Shown piece after piece: positions 22,001 to 33,743 of a stretch of DNA of 64,000 nt. The DNA is from Zingiber officinale (Eukaryota > Streptophyta > Magnoliopsida > Zingiberales > Zingiberaceae), in contig NC_056002.1 in the NCBI RefSeq assembly GCF_018446385.1, positions 33,583,063 through 33,647,062 on the forward strand, in the 5' to 3' direction. Numbering within the stretch: the stretch's first letter is position 1; every line of letters begins with the position of its first letter. Below the pieces are notes generated by a model. That model was given only the letters and a program-made list of their open reading frames with translations, was not told where the DNA came from and ran no database searches. The position numbers and the translations under genes are program-made.

Positions 22001-23155
22001 GTAAATCCGGTTCTTTCGCCTCTACTTCTTTTTGCTGTCCTTTGATTTATCTTATTTTTCGAGTTTTATTGGCCTTGAATTAAAAGCGTTGCTTCGTTGA
22101 TTCCCTCTTGAGAATTCGTCCATTCATTTTTTTTAACCTCCGCGTAATCTATCCGTGGCGGTTATTAAGAGGGTTAGTGTTCATCTAAGTTACATAAGCG
22201 GGTTGTGATTACGCTCTCAGCAAGGTAGAATGTTGTACTTCCAAACTTAGGTTTCATTGGTTGTTTGTCCGTAAATGGAGTTTCGGAAGAGTGAACTTAC
22301 AGATACGTACGTCATACAAATTGTTGATTACTTGATTTGTATCAACAAGTTCCTTTTTTGAAAGAGAAATTTTGAGAAGCGTGAGGTGAATGAGTATTTT
22401 ATAATAACAATAGATCATTATGCCACTTTGGATTTGCTTTTTAAATTTGGGAGCTGATAGAAATGAGGAGACTTAAGAGCATATTTGTTCTGACGTCAGA
22501 GTGAAATAAGAAATGGCTGGTTGATCAATTTGACAATTATAAGACATGTTAATCCAGGTGGCTAGTGTTGGTGATTAACTTAACTACATCATGATAACAA
22601 ATAATGAGGTGTGCAATCTGATTTGTACATCGAGTGATTGTTCTGTACATGTAGGAAACCAATTCAAAACAGTATTGTTGATTCTGTGACCGCTTTGTAT
22701 TGAACTTGATTTGATGTTGCTCATTGCTTAATGATGCTGTAATGTCAGGCTTCGTGTGGTCTCAAATGTCTTGTCTTTAATTTATCCTTTAGGCAGATCT
22801 TTTCCTTGGCCATGTCTATTGATAATACTTAATGCATTTGAATTATTTAAGTTCACTGCATTCAATTGACAACTTTTATTTATTGCAGGATTATTTGAGT
22901 TCATTGCACGTAAGTGACAATTGTTATTCCCTAAAATAAGGCACTCTTGCTAAATTTCAGATGTTGGGACACTTATTTCAAACTTCATAACACCTTGGAA
23001 TTCTACCCATTTTGTAAACCTGCATTGAATTTTAATCACTAAATTTTACAGGCATACAAAGTTTTACTGATGGGCATGTTCATATACTTGGTCTGTGACA
23101 TTTTTTATCTCACACTTGTAACCTTAAATTAATCAGGTTGACAACCAGATACAAA

Positions 23156-26100
23156 ATGTCACGAGTTTATGTTGGGAATTTGGACTCACGAGTCTCAGAA
23201 AGGGACCTGGAAGATGAATTCAGAACGTTTGGTGTTCTTCGAAGGTATTTTGTTTGATGAAATACACATCTCTTTCTTGCCAGTACCTTATAGTCAGCAT
23301 CTATAATAGTTAGTTTTTATTTTTGGTGCAGTTTCATGATTGTCTTGTTTGTGGAATTGTTTTACAATTAGTTGTGTTGAGTGTTCCTTCGAATGCAATG
23401 TTAAATTACACATCAACTTCAATGAGTAGGCATAAAACTCAAGTTCGTAATTGGGAAATGGTACATGAAATCTTCAGGAAAACATGGAAAAATGAATAAA
23501 GACGATATTAAATAGTGAAGTCAGTTGGATTGTTTTTTTTTTTTTGGTTAAAAAACAATATTGCAAGTTCATAAATGCAGATGTTTAGACAAATGTTCTA
23601 TTTATTATGTGGATATTGATTTTATTTTATCTTTACCTATCTATGCTGAAGAATGAACTTGTTGATCACTGTTGACTACGCTTTGCACGCTGTTTCAAAC
23701 TTGTGCATATGGATGATATGTATTAGGTATCTAGATTATCCATCCAGTTCATGTAGAAGAGTATAGGTAAAATGTCTGTCCTTTTTTGTCCATTCATGTG
23801 CTAGTTCACAATGTTATTGTTGTTACCTTTTAGGGTCAAAAGGTAATGTAATATGATGTTATCAAAACTGAAAATGTTTCTACATGTGCAGCGTTTGGGT
23901 TGCTCGAAGGCCACCTGGTTATGGCTTTGTTGAATTTGATGATCGAAGAGATGCAATGGATGCAATCCGTGATATAGATGGTAAGATTTGCCCCCTTTTT
24001 ATTGTTTTTATTTGATGTATTTATAAACTCTTGCAAATTAATATACACATAATAGTACTTTTTCCATCCTTTCCTATTATTAAATGATGGTCCCGCTAGG
24101 ACGGCTAGGGGGTTGGGGGGGGGGGGGGGGGAATAGCCTACAAGTTAGAATTAAAAATACGCTTGCTATTGATCTCAACAAGGTCACACAGTTAATTATA
24201 ACAAATAAAATAAATGCATAAAAGAAATAAGAGTCACACGGATTTATTTGGTTTGTAACCAGGAAGGTTGCTAATCCAAGACGATGAATGCTCCACTAAA
24301 AGAACTCCTGAACGAATGTGGAGTAGCCTCTTACAATCGTTGAAAGCGCAGACTTTAAAACATACAAACAATTTTAGTACAGAGTGTATTCTTATGAACT
24401 TTGAAGACCAGGGCTCTATTTATGCCCACTGATCGCAACTAGCCGTTTGCCGACGTGGCACTTTCTGGGCTCCTGTACCCTGTTCGAGCGCATTAATGTA
24501 GTCAACTCAATCCACTCCGCAACGGCTCTTCATCAATGACTAATCAATTTTTTGGTGCTGGTCTCGTTCGGGCTCCTAGAGTTTGCTATTGTGCTAATCC
24601 TCTTCGACAATGGTTCGTTGACGTGATAGTACATTCCAAGCACTCGGACCTAGTCCGGGCGCCTAGACATGATCAACTCAGAGTTGACCTTGGGTGATTC
24701 TCCGGACGTCCAGAGTTGAGCTCACCTGAACCCAACTCTAGCCTTCCCCAAGAGCAATCTTCTTCCTCGGCTTCTTGTCCTTCAGAAGCGTCACACGTGT
24801 CCTCGTCCATTGGTGTACTCTTCCACAACTCGTCCCTCGGATGCACTGAGCCCGTTGACTCGCTTCTCGTGTCATCTTTCTCGCTTGCTACGTCTTTCGC
24901 TTGACTTCTTGTGTTCCTAAGTCCCTACATGCTTAAACACAAGACATCAAACCGCAGAGCCTAACTTAACTCGGTTGATCACATCAAAACTCACTCGGGG
25001 TACTTTCAATCTTTCCCTTTTTGATGTGCATCAATCCAAGTTAAGTTAGGGTTAAAACAGATAATAAAGTAATTTAATCAAATAACTTTGCAATTATTAC
25101 AAGAAAAAAATTGCAATCAATTCAATTAACGAATATTAAATTTTATACTTCCCCCTTAACTTATTCCTTAAAATTTTCCCCTTTGATCACATCAAAAAAA
25201 AAAAATATTAGGGAAAATACGTAAAAAGTTAGAAAAATATTAGAACTTTTTTCTAGGGGTTTTAAATAGAATTTCCAGTTATATTAGTTTTCAAAAGGAA
25301 GTAATTTTTCCAATTAATTCTCTATTTTTACAAAAATAATTTGAAAATTATTTTTAAGTTTTGAAAAATGTTGAAACTTTTTGTCATGGTCAAACAGAAA
25401 CAATTGGATCAAGATAAAAATTTTCACGAAAAATAAAATTTTATTTTGACTAGGATAAATATTTTTTGAACAGAAAGGTTATTTTTGAATTTAAATGCTT
25501 AAAATTAGATTTTGACTTCTAAAAATCTAGTTGATTTTTCTAAACATTCAAAATATAATGGTCTTCAGCCAAAAAATCAGTTTTTTCAAAATTAATCTCT
25601 GAAAAAGTTTAAATATTTAAATTACTTTTTTAATAAAAAAATCATAATAAAATTATATAATTGTCAAAAAAATATTGAAAATGTTTAGTCTAACTGAGAA
25701 CATAATGCATTTATATATATATTTTTTTCAAAAATCAAATTTTAATTGTTAAAATTTATTTTTCAAAAGAAAATTTTTTAAAAGATAATATAACGGTTAA
25801 AAAATTTTGAAATTTTTTTTCTGTTAGTAGATAATATCTTCAGTTTTCTCATAAAAAGTTTTAACAGAAAACATGAAGGGTAGGTATACAAAATAATTAA
25901 TATTACCAAACAGTATTAAAATTAAACCAAATTAAATTTGAGCATGCATATAAAAATTAATTTAACAACTAAGCATTATTTATTAACTCAAAATAAATTC
26001 ATACCTACCGATTAATTAAATAGTTTCTTGGAATATTATTTCCAAGGCACTTTTGCAATTTGATCTCTATTATTCCTTACATACCAACTAAATCCTCCTT

Positions 26101-29100
26101 TATTTCTAAAATATGATATTTATGAGAAATTCGAACTTGAGCATGCTGGGTCATTTTTGAATCTTTCTAGTTAATTTTAAAATTTTTCATTTTCCTTTTT
26201 CATATCATCAAATGCATTTTTGATTTTATTTTCCAACTCAATGTTGACCTTTTTCAATTCAATGTACTTGGTTCTTAGTTTGCATAAAGATCTCCTTAGC
26301 ATTTTAATACATTCATATAATTGATCGGAAGGAAGGTTGCGTACCTCACTTGCCGTCTCGGAGTACTTGTCGGTAGACACACCCCTTTCATTGTTGCTCT
26401 CTTTTGAAGTACTTTTGTCATCTTCAGGTAGATACTCGTCTATTAGTGATGTTTTGACAATCTCCTCGGTCTCTGACTCTTCTTAAGACGCATTGATATC
26501 CATCGAAGAGTCGAATTCATCTTTTTCTGGAGCTTATCCCGGAGAGCTTTGGCGGATTTGTACGTGCCGATTCGGTCGAGTTCTTCAATCGGTAGTACGC
26601 TTATAAGGTGAAACTCGACCTTATCGTTTGCCATAAACTCGTTGTATTGTTTTTTTGGTCTAGAGGTGTTCTTCGAATTCTTCTCCATTCTTATTCTTTG
26701 GTGTTTCAAAACCTTATTTCATTGTTAATAAAATATTAAAATTTATTTTAAAGAATACCTCTATACGACATTACCAAAATACGAACTCCCCCTCGAACGT
26801 TGGTGGATAGATGCTTGATTAGACCATCTTCTGTTGCTTGAGTCGGCGGTTAGTCATTCTAAAGCTCACCTTGCTCTGATACCAATTGATGATTCGGCTA
26901 GGCCGGCTAGAAAGAGGAGGGGGGGGGGGGGGATAAATAGCCTACAAGTTAGAATTAAAAATACTCTTGCTATCAATCTTAGCAAGGTCACATAGTTAAT
27001 TATAACAAATAAAATAACACGCATTTACTTGGTTTGAAATCGAGGAGGTTACTAATCCAAGACGATGAACACTCCACTAAAAGAACTGCGGAGTAGCGTC
27101 TTACAATCGTTCAAAGCGTAGACTTTAAAACATAAAAAAATTCTAGTACAGAGTGTGTTCTTATGAACTTCGAAGACCAGAGCTCTATTTATAGCCCACA
27201 AGTCACAGCTAATCGTTTGCTGACATGTCAGTTTCTGAGCACTTAGACCTTGTCCGAGCGCCTGGACGTGGTTGACTCAATCCACTTCGCAATGACTCTT
27301 CGTCAACGACTTATCGGTCTTCGAGTGTTTGGACTTGGTCCAGGCACCTGGAGTTGGACTCCGTGCTGATGCTCTTTGACCATGGCTCGCTGACGTGGCG
27401 GTACATTTTAGGTGCTTGGACCTAGTCCGGGTGCTTGAACTTGGTTCGAGCGCTTGGATACAATCAACTCAGAGTTGACCTTGGGTGATTCACCAATCGT
27501 CCATAATTGAGCTCACCCAAACCCAACTCCAGCCTTCTCCTCAATCTTTCTCCTCGGCTTCTCGTCCCTTGGAAGCGCCGTGCGTGACTTCTTGTCCGCC
27601 AGTCTACTCTTCCATAGCTCGTCTCTCGGATGCACCGAGTCTTTCGATTTGCTTCCTGTGCCATTCTTCTTGCTCGTTGCGTCTTCCGCTTGACTTCTTG
27701 TGTTCCTAAGTCCTTGCACACTTAGACACAAGATAATAAATAGCGGAACCTAACTTAACTCGGTTGATTACATCAAAACTCACCTGTGTACTTACACTAA
27801 ATGGATTTGTTACTTTATTAGGAGAAAATTCAAGCAATATTTGCACGTATACTTACGAGTAACCTCCAGGAATGTTATAGTTGTATCACTAATTGAGTTC
27901 CATGTATGAATTGTTGTCTTCCATTTGAAAGGTCACCTAATCTGCAGATGGTCCAATACTCTAAAAGAACTACAATATTAGAACATTTCAAGATTTCATG
28001 AATAGCTTGTTGATTTTTTAAAGGCATATTCCAACTGATATTTTGACTGGCAATTCTGTAATATTATTTATTGAATACTACCCAATACACTGATTCATCC
28101 AATGGGACAACTGCACAAATGTGAATGGTCTACTTGGCTTTTGTTATCTGACGGAATCATAGTCTTACTGGCGAGGAGAATGGTTCTGGCTATAATAGTG
28201 GCTGATCTATCTTTAAAATATTGGCAGATTTCAACATCTAGACATTTTGAGATCTATTATTGTTTGATTAATGTGGTCAGAATAGGTCAATTAGTGAGGA
28301 TGTGCATGACGTTGGAAGGCATTACCATGTTATGAGTTGATTATTGAAGTGCTTATTGAAATCCCACTTTTTCTTCTTTGCATCACCCAGTCTCAGGGAT
28401 TTGCAAACAATATGTAGAATTTTTAAGTGAGGAATATAAAATAATAATTAAGGAATTGTTTTACTCTAGAAACTAAAGTGTTTGATGGTAACCTATGTTG
28501 GGGCTTAAATAAACCTCTCAGGATAAATAATTGGAGACCAGGAACGTAAACACATCTATTGGAGGTTTAGATTGAACTCTACCAAGAAATGGTCCTAGAT
28601 GGTGGCACCATCTTGAAATAGCTTTGTAGGAAGGTAAATATTTTACTCCCTGTGGAATTTAGTTGGTGCTGAATAAAGCAAAGGTGGAATTTAGTCGGTG
28701 ATGAATGACACAAAGGTGATCTTCGGAATACTTTTGCAGAAATTGGTTCTGCTGTGTTCTTTTGAATTGCACGCTCTATGGATGACTAATTGCTGCCCCA
28801 TGATGAAATATTACACTTTACTGAGTCTACTAGCGGCCGAAGAATAAGCAAGTCACTGTTACCTTAAACCTTGGGCATCTGCTACAACAGGAAGAGGGCA
28901 GAAAAAAGAGGCTCCTATGTTTGCAATTTTTCCATGACCATTCACTCAACACTGTGTATTTGTATATGTGCTAATCTTACGTATATTTCAAAATTTCTCT
29001 ATTGCTTGAAATTTTGTCAAGAGAATAATGCTTTGGTAATATAGTGAACTAGTTCGTTTTCGTTTTATATTCAGTACTTTGTCTCTATGTAAGTGACAAG

Positions 29101-30097
29101 AGCTGAGCTTTTTCGTTAATTATCATTCTATTTTCTGAGCTATTGTGTAACATAAGCCTTTTTTTGCTATATAATAGGAAAACATGGGTGGCGTGTGGAG
29201 CTTTCTCACAACTCTAAAGGTGGTGGTGGTGGACGTGGACGAGGTGGCAGTGGTGGTGGGCGTGGACGAGCTGGTGGTGGGGATTCGAACTGCTATGAAT
29301 GCGGTGAACCTGGTCATTTTGCCCGAGAGTGTAGATTACGCATTGGGTCAGGTGTTTTAGGAAGCGGAAGGCGCAGAAGTCCTAGCCCACCTCGCTATCG
29401 CAGGAGCCCTAGCTATGGCCGTGGGTATGATGTTTTCTTATGCAATGTGCAGTTGGGACAATCAAGATTTAGTGCAACTAGCTTTATTTTACTTTCTTTT
29501 TTCAATCTTATTCTAGTCCTTTATCCTCGGGTTACACTGTTTAATTTATATCAATCTATACACATTTCACATATTCTATACTATGTCAATTTGTTTTTAT
29601 ATCTCTACTCTAATGGACACGTGGGCTTTGGTTGTATGCTGCTGACGTGTAAAACCTTTCTTTTGACTTCAGGAGTCGCAGCCCACAAGGGAGGAGGTCT
29701 CCTCGTCGTCGCAGCTATTCACCTCGAAGTAGGTCGCCTGCATACCGTCGGGAAGATTCCCCCCATGCCAATAGGTACATAAAACTGCACCTTTTTTTTT
29801 GTGCAAAAGAATTGGGACCTTGTACTGTTGCCTTTTATACTGTGGCATCTATCACCTTCTTCAGAAGCCCCGGTAGGGATAGAAGGCGTAGCTATTCGCC
29901 TCGTCCTGAGAAGAACTTCAGTCGTTCGCCAGCATATACTCGTGAAGATCCTCCTCATGCCAATGGGTACATGATTTTTCTCACTGAATTGTGCATATGA
30001 CATGATATTGTAGCTGCATGTTGATCCTTATAATTTTTGCAGGGATGGACAACAGAGCAGGAGCAGGAGCAGGAGCAGGAGCCAGAGCAGGAGCTGA
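23156..30097 (+). CDS. RSZ22: SR splicing factor, RSZ22-like (RRM, zinc knuckle, RS domain)
   Basis: Six coding exons: 23156-23244, 23892-23980, 29178-29424, 29673-29774, 29865-29966, 30043-30097, all with GT-AG introns. Joined they give 684 nt, 227 residues, with no stop. Residues 1-70 form an RRM with RNP2 VYVGNL (4-9) and an RNP1-like PPGYGFVEF (37-45). Residues 74-97 are Gly/Arg-rich. The zinc knuckle is C98-x2-C101-x4-H106-x4-C111. Residues 112-227 are Arg/Ser-rich with SPxR repeats, ending in an RSRSRSRS run. This order defines plant RSZ proteins, orthologues of human SRSF7/9G8, which bind pre-mRNA and aid splice-site choice in nuclear speckles. The phase-1 intron 3 (23981-29177, 5.2 kb) holds LTR element H. 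RSZ21 versus RSZ22 cannot be separated by eye. Long introns 1-3 suggest scope for alternative splicing. Confidence 0.92.
24085..25008 (-). repeat. 3' LTR of element H
   Basis: 924 bp. A G-run of 15-17 lies at 24114-24131 (the LTR-terminal C-run on the minus strand). TATA is on the minus strand near 24416-24424, and GC-rich, CpG-bearing palindrome-like units lie upstream at 24460-24720. An inverted repeat CTTGTGTT...AACACAAG spans 24908-24943. Confidence 0.8.
25009..26872 (-). pseudogene. Interior of element H: gag remnants and AT-rich filler
   Basis: Minus strand from the primer site: a gag N-terminal fragment (26443-26709, with [29 protein letters not shown]), then a coiled-coil-like fragment (26177-26380, [20 protein letters not shown]), then about 1.1 kb of AT-rich sequence rich in TTTTGAAAA/AAAATTT words (25100-26100) with no coding signal. 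The UBN2 core and zinc knuckle are missing or unrecognisable. Confidence 0.65.
26887..27796 (-). repeat. 5' LTR of element H
   Basis: 910 bp, plus-strand edges TGATGATTCGG and ACTTACA, followed on the left by the primer site at 26873-26884. The TATA box (minus GGCTATAAATA) is near 27186-27196, with GC-rich repeated units upstream (27230-27470). The inverted repeat near its U3 start is CTTGTG...CACAAG (27697-27732), with a second inner stem CTAAG...CTTAG. Confidence 0.8.
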
Positions 30098-30938
30098 AAT
30101 GCATCATGAATTTTAGGAATTGCTGTTACAATAGGGGTTGCTTGGACTACCTTTGACTGGTAATTAGTTGGCTTAAAGGGGGTTGAGTGTGGAAAAATAG
30201 AGCTTTCAATCAATTCTTCGCATATAAGTTGGAACTCTCCTCAGCTTTGCTGGTACTCGCAGTTGTTACTTTTTTTTCTAGTTTCGTTAATCATGGTTTC
30301 ATCTCTATTCTGGATATCGAATACAATGTTGTAGTGGCAGACTAACGCCTAATTACTTGCTACTTTAATATGCTAAGTTTTTGTTTGCTGAAGGTCATTA
30401 ACGAATGCATTATCCTGTCTGTTTTTGTTTGAGGTGTGGTTCTGCTAAGTTATAATCCCGCTGCACCCATGGGCTCCAATCCTCACTGAGTCAGTTTTTC
30501 TGCATTCGTGCTTCTCGCCATCTTTTTTCAGACAGCACCCATGGGATCTCTCCTCACTGCCATGCTTCTCTGCTAAGCAGCACGGCTTCTCCTCGAAAAG
30601 GGTAGAACCCTGCTTTTGTGCTTCTTTGTTCTCGCAAATTTTTTTTTAATGAAAATATAGACAATAGTAACAAATTGTGTTAGTATGTTTGAATTTTTGA
30701 ATTCCAAAGCCTGTTGAGATTTAACAGCATCTTTCTTTGTTGTTCATCATACATATTCCTTGTCTCTTTGACCTTTGTCATATTAAAGCACAGACAAAAA
30801 CAATTGATATTGAAGGGGGTTACAAAGGATCTGTTTATTAATTCCTCATTGATGTTAATTGCACAACAGACAGACCTAGATGTTGAATAATTATATTTCA
30901 GAAATTAATTAGTGAAAAACTAGAATTAACAAATGTTT
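30098..30938. other. 3' UTRs and intergenic space between convergent genes
   Basis: No ORF or element is recognised. It must hold the 3' UTR and poly(A) site of the splicing factor (left) and of the kinase (right). A weakly repeated CACCCATGGG...CTCCTCACTG unit lies at 30465-30560. Confidence 0.5.
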
Positions 30939-32308
30939 TCAGGCTTGAACTGGAATCGATGAAGTGGTGGTGGCCATGCAGCCTTTCAAGAGCTCGAAGA
31001 GTGAAGCCCCAAATCTCAGCTCCTGATGCACCACCATAATCGGAAGACCCTCCTTGAGGCACTCATCGTACTTCTCCAAAATCGAGACGATGTAATTGAA
31101 GTCCGGCCTTTTCGATGGGTTCGCAGACCAGCATCTCTTGATGAGACCGTTGAGCACCGGAGAGCTTGTCGTCGAGAGTGGTGGTCTGAGATTCTACGAA
31201 TCGGAAGAAACTGAATTAATTGATATGACATCGATTAATTTGATGGATTATTATTATTACCTTCTCGGAAGCAGCGTAGGCAGCTTGGACGGGGGTCATG
31301 CCCTGGTAGGGAACGAGAGCAGTGGTGAGCTCCCACAGCACGATTCCGAAGCTGTAAACGTCTACTTTCTTCGTATAGGGCTTCTCCTTGATCATCTCGG
31401 GAGCCATCCACCTGTAAGTCCCCATGTTCCCCTTGGACTCCTTGCATTGCGTCTCCAGGCAGGAGGTGCCGAAGTCGGCCACCTTCACCCTCATCTCGTC
31501 GTTGAGGAGCAAGTTGTGCGACTTGAGATCGCGGTGAATGACGCCTCGAGAGTGGAGGTACTGCATCCCCCTCGATATGTCCAGGGCCAACCTCAAGATG
31601 GTCTCCGTCGACAACGAGTAGGGCTCCTTCTTGTGGAGGTACATCCTCAGAGTTCCCTGGGACATGTACTCTGTGATGATGCAGTACACTGGCGGCTTCT
31701 TGCAAGCTGCTATGAACTGCGAGCATCATCAACTCCATTAATAATAATAATAAATAAATAAATAAATAAATAACGAACTAACGAATTACCTGAACGATGT
31801 TTAGATGATATAGCCTGGAGAGGAAGGAGACCTCGGAGTTGAATTGCTTCTCTAGGATCGTCTTCTTCTGCTGGTCCTGCTCTGGAATCCTGACCATCTT
31901 TATGGCGACGGCTCTTTGTTTGTAGATTCCTCTGTAAATCCTGCTGTTGGATCCCGAAGCGAACTTGTTGCCGATGAAGAGCTGCGAGAGATCAGCCATC
32001 CACTCCTCCCTCTGACCGACGCCCTCCCAATCATTATTATTGTCATTGCCTTGATCTGATCCATTGCCCTGCAGGTCCAAGAGCATGGACCAAGACTCTA
32101 AGCTGTCCCACCTCCTCTTCTCCATCACCTCCATTTCTGTGGGCGGCGGCAACGGTTTCCTCCTCACTAATAACCACCGAGAGTAGGACGAGGACGAGGA
32201 AGGAAGGGGAGGAGACGAAGAGGATGAGGGGAGGGTGATACTAGACCCGCCATGACTCCTCTTTCCGAGCCTCAGCCTCAAGATTACCGCCGGAAAGCAG
32301 AAGCCCAT
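30939..32308 (-). CDS. HT1-like Raf-family serine/threonine/tyrosine kinase
   Basis: Three exons on the minus strand: 32308-31790, 31716-31261, 31193-30939, with GT-AG introns in phase 0 of 74 and 67 nt, giving 409 residues. The N-terminus (1-105) is Ser/Pro-rich then acidic. The kinase domain has the loop around GNKFASGSNSRIYRG (113-127), VAIK with catalytic Lys137, catalytic-loop HRDLKSHN (234-241), DFG (254-256), activation segment KGNMGTYRWMAPE and CWSANPSKRPDF (346-357). The pattern closely matches plant group C Raf-like kinases of the HT1 type (HT1: CO2 control of stomata). The start is the first ATG of an open exon. Whether it is HT1 itself or a paralogue is unknown. It converges with the splicing factor gene. 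Intron 1 carries an AATA/AAAT microsatellite. Confidence 0.9.
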
Positions 32309-33743
32309 CTAGTACGAAGAGTCAGCAGCTATATAGATATAGCTAGCTAGCTAGCTAGCTAGCTGAAAGAAAAGGATCCCAATGCTATCATCATCATCAT
32401 TTTCGTTGTAGTCCTCCCCCTTGGGATTCGATGGCGCATGGAGTTCATAGACATCCTCGACGTGGGTTGAAAATAATTGAACATGATGAGGAAGGACTAC
32501 TCACGCCATGGGAGGGGAGAGGGAATCCAAATAGATTTGGAAGGGAGAGGAAAGGGAGAGGGAAAGAGAATAAGAGCCATTTAATTTGTTTAATATTGAT
32601 TCCTTGAGCTAGGTAGCCATGATCCAACTGTGAAAAGATGCATGGGCATGGCTCATGCTGTTTAGACATGCATGAGTGAATTCGATCGATCAAAAAAAGT
32701 TTGGTTTGCTCGAGGGATTTCCCTCGAGAAGAAGTATTGGAAGAATTTAAAGGGAATCAAGGAAGTCCCGTGAGGGGTGGTTCAGAAAAGTGCAATTAAG
32801 CATCCTCTTCTCTTTCGCCTCTCTCTCTCTCTTTCGTTCTTTCTTTGTTTCTTTTAAGGGGCTTTCTCTTTTAATTTCTCAACTCATGCAGATGGAAAAG
32901 GACATGTAATTTCTACCTGGTTCCGTCAACTGAGAGACCTGAAAATCAAATGCTAATTCGTTGCCACGAATTTCAGAGCGAGGTCGGCCTCAAATTCATT
33001 TGCAAGTTGGCCATGGAAAAGTTCCAAGTGGGTGGGTGGGGAAACGGAGGGAGAGGGAGAAGTCAACGTGCACATTTGCGTGGCCACCGCTGGTTTTTAT
33101 TTTCTTTTCACTCAAGATTAAAAAATAAAGAGAAAAATTATCATTTCCTCTGACAAAATTTACCTTTGCTTTTGTCAACGATAAAATTACGAGCGTGTAA
33201 TTTGATAATTATTGGTTCAACAACTAACTGGTTTTTCAAACCACTAAAAAAAACTTAACATTTTCATCTAAAAGTCATTAACATCCTTTAAAAAATATTC
33301 AGATTTATGTTATTTTTTTTTTAGTTCATCAATGATTTTTATCAAAAGATTCTACCAAAATTGATGCTTTTTGTCCTAAAAAGTAGATAAGGAGAAGAAT
33401 ATACCAAAAAAGGAATAATAATAATGATACAGATTTGAAGAAGCGAGAGTTTAACCATAATTATCATTTCCCTAGCTATTTATTTTTTTTTTAGTAATTC
33501 ATGTATTCAGTTCTTTAAATTAATTAATTATGGAGATGATAAATTCAGTCCTTTAAAATTTTTTTCTATTGGCCATTAAAATAAATTTGAAAGTTTCACA
33601 CGACATCAATAGATTTAGTTATAATCCATTCTTAAAGCTAAAATTGGAAATTGAAATAATTGTGGGACTACAAACAATATGTTGCCAGAGATTTTTCGGG
33701 CTATTAATTAAATTTAAATATACCGAATTTAAATTCACTTATA
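32309..33743 (-). promoter_or_regulatory. 5' region of the kinase gene
   Basis: Upstream of the kinase start on the minus strand. It contains an AGCT repeat (32338-32364) next to TATATC/CTATATAG words, and a CT-rich tract (32810-32850) of a kind often seen in plant core promoters. Right of about 33180 the sequence is AT-rich with no gene or clear element. Promoter assignment is by position only. Confidence 0.4.

Larger units (their letters stand above)
24085..27796 (-). mobile_element. Element H: gag-only LTR retrotransposon in an SR gene intron
   Basis: 3712 bp, minus orientation, inside intron 3 of the splicing factor. LTRs lie at 24085-25008 and 26887-27796, the primer site at 26873-26884, and a polypurine tract (minus AAAAAGGGAAAG) just right of 25008. 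The flanks TTAAA (24080-24084) and CTAAA (27797-27801) are a TSD with one mismatch. The interior is only 1.9 kb, with gag fragments and AT-rich filler and no pol, so it is non-autonomous. Confidence 0.85.

Noticed and set aside
29719..30003. 94-residue antisense ORF over the RS-domain exons
   Set aside because: It is the reverse of a low-complexity Arg/Ser coding region.
31096..31761. 221-residue ORF opposite the kinase gene, and a 167-residue ORF in another frame
   Set aside because: They are shadows of the GC-rich kinase exons and run across its introns.
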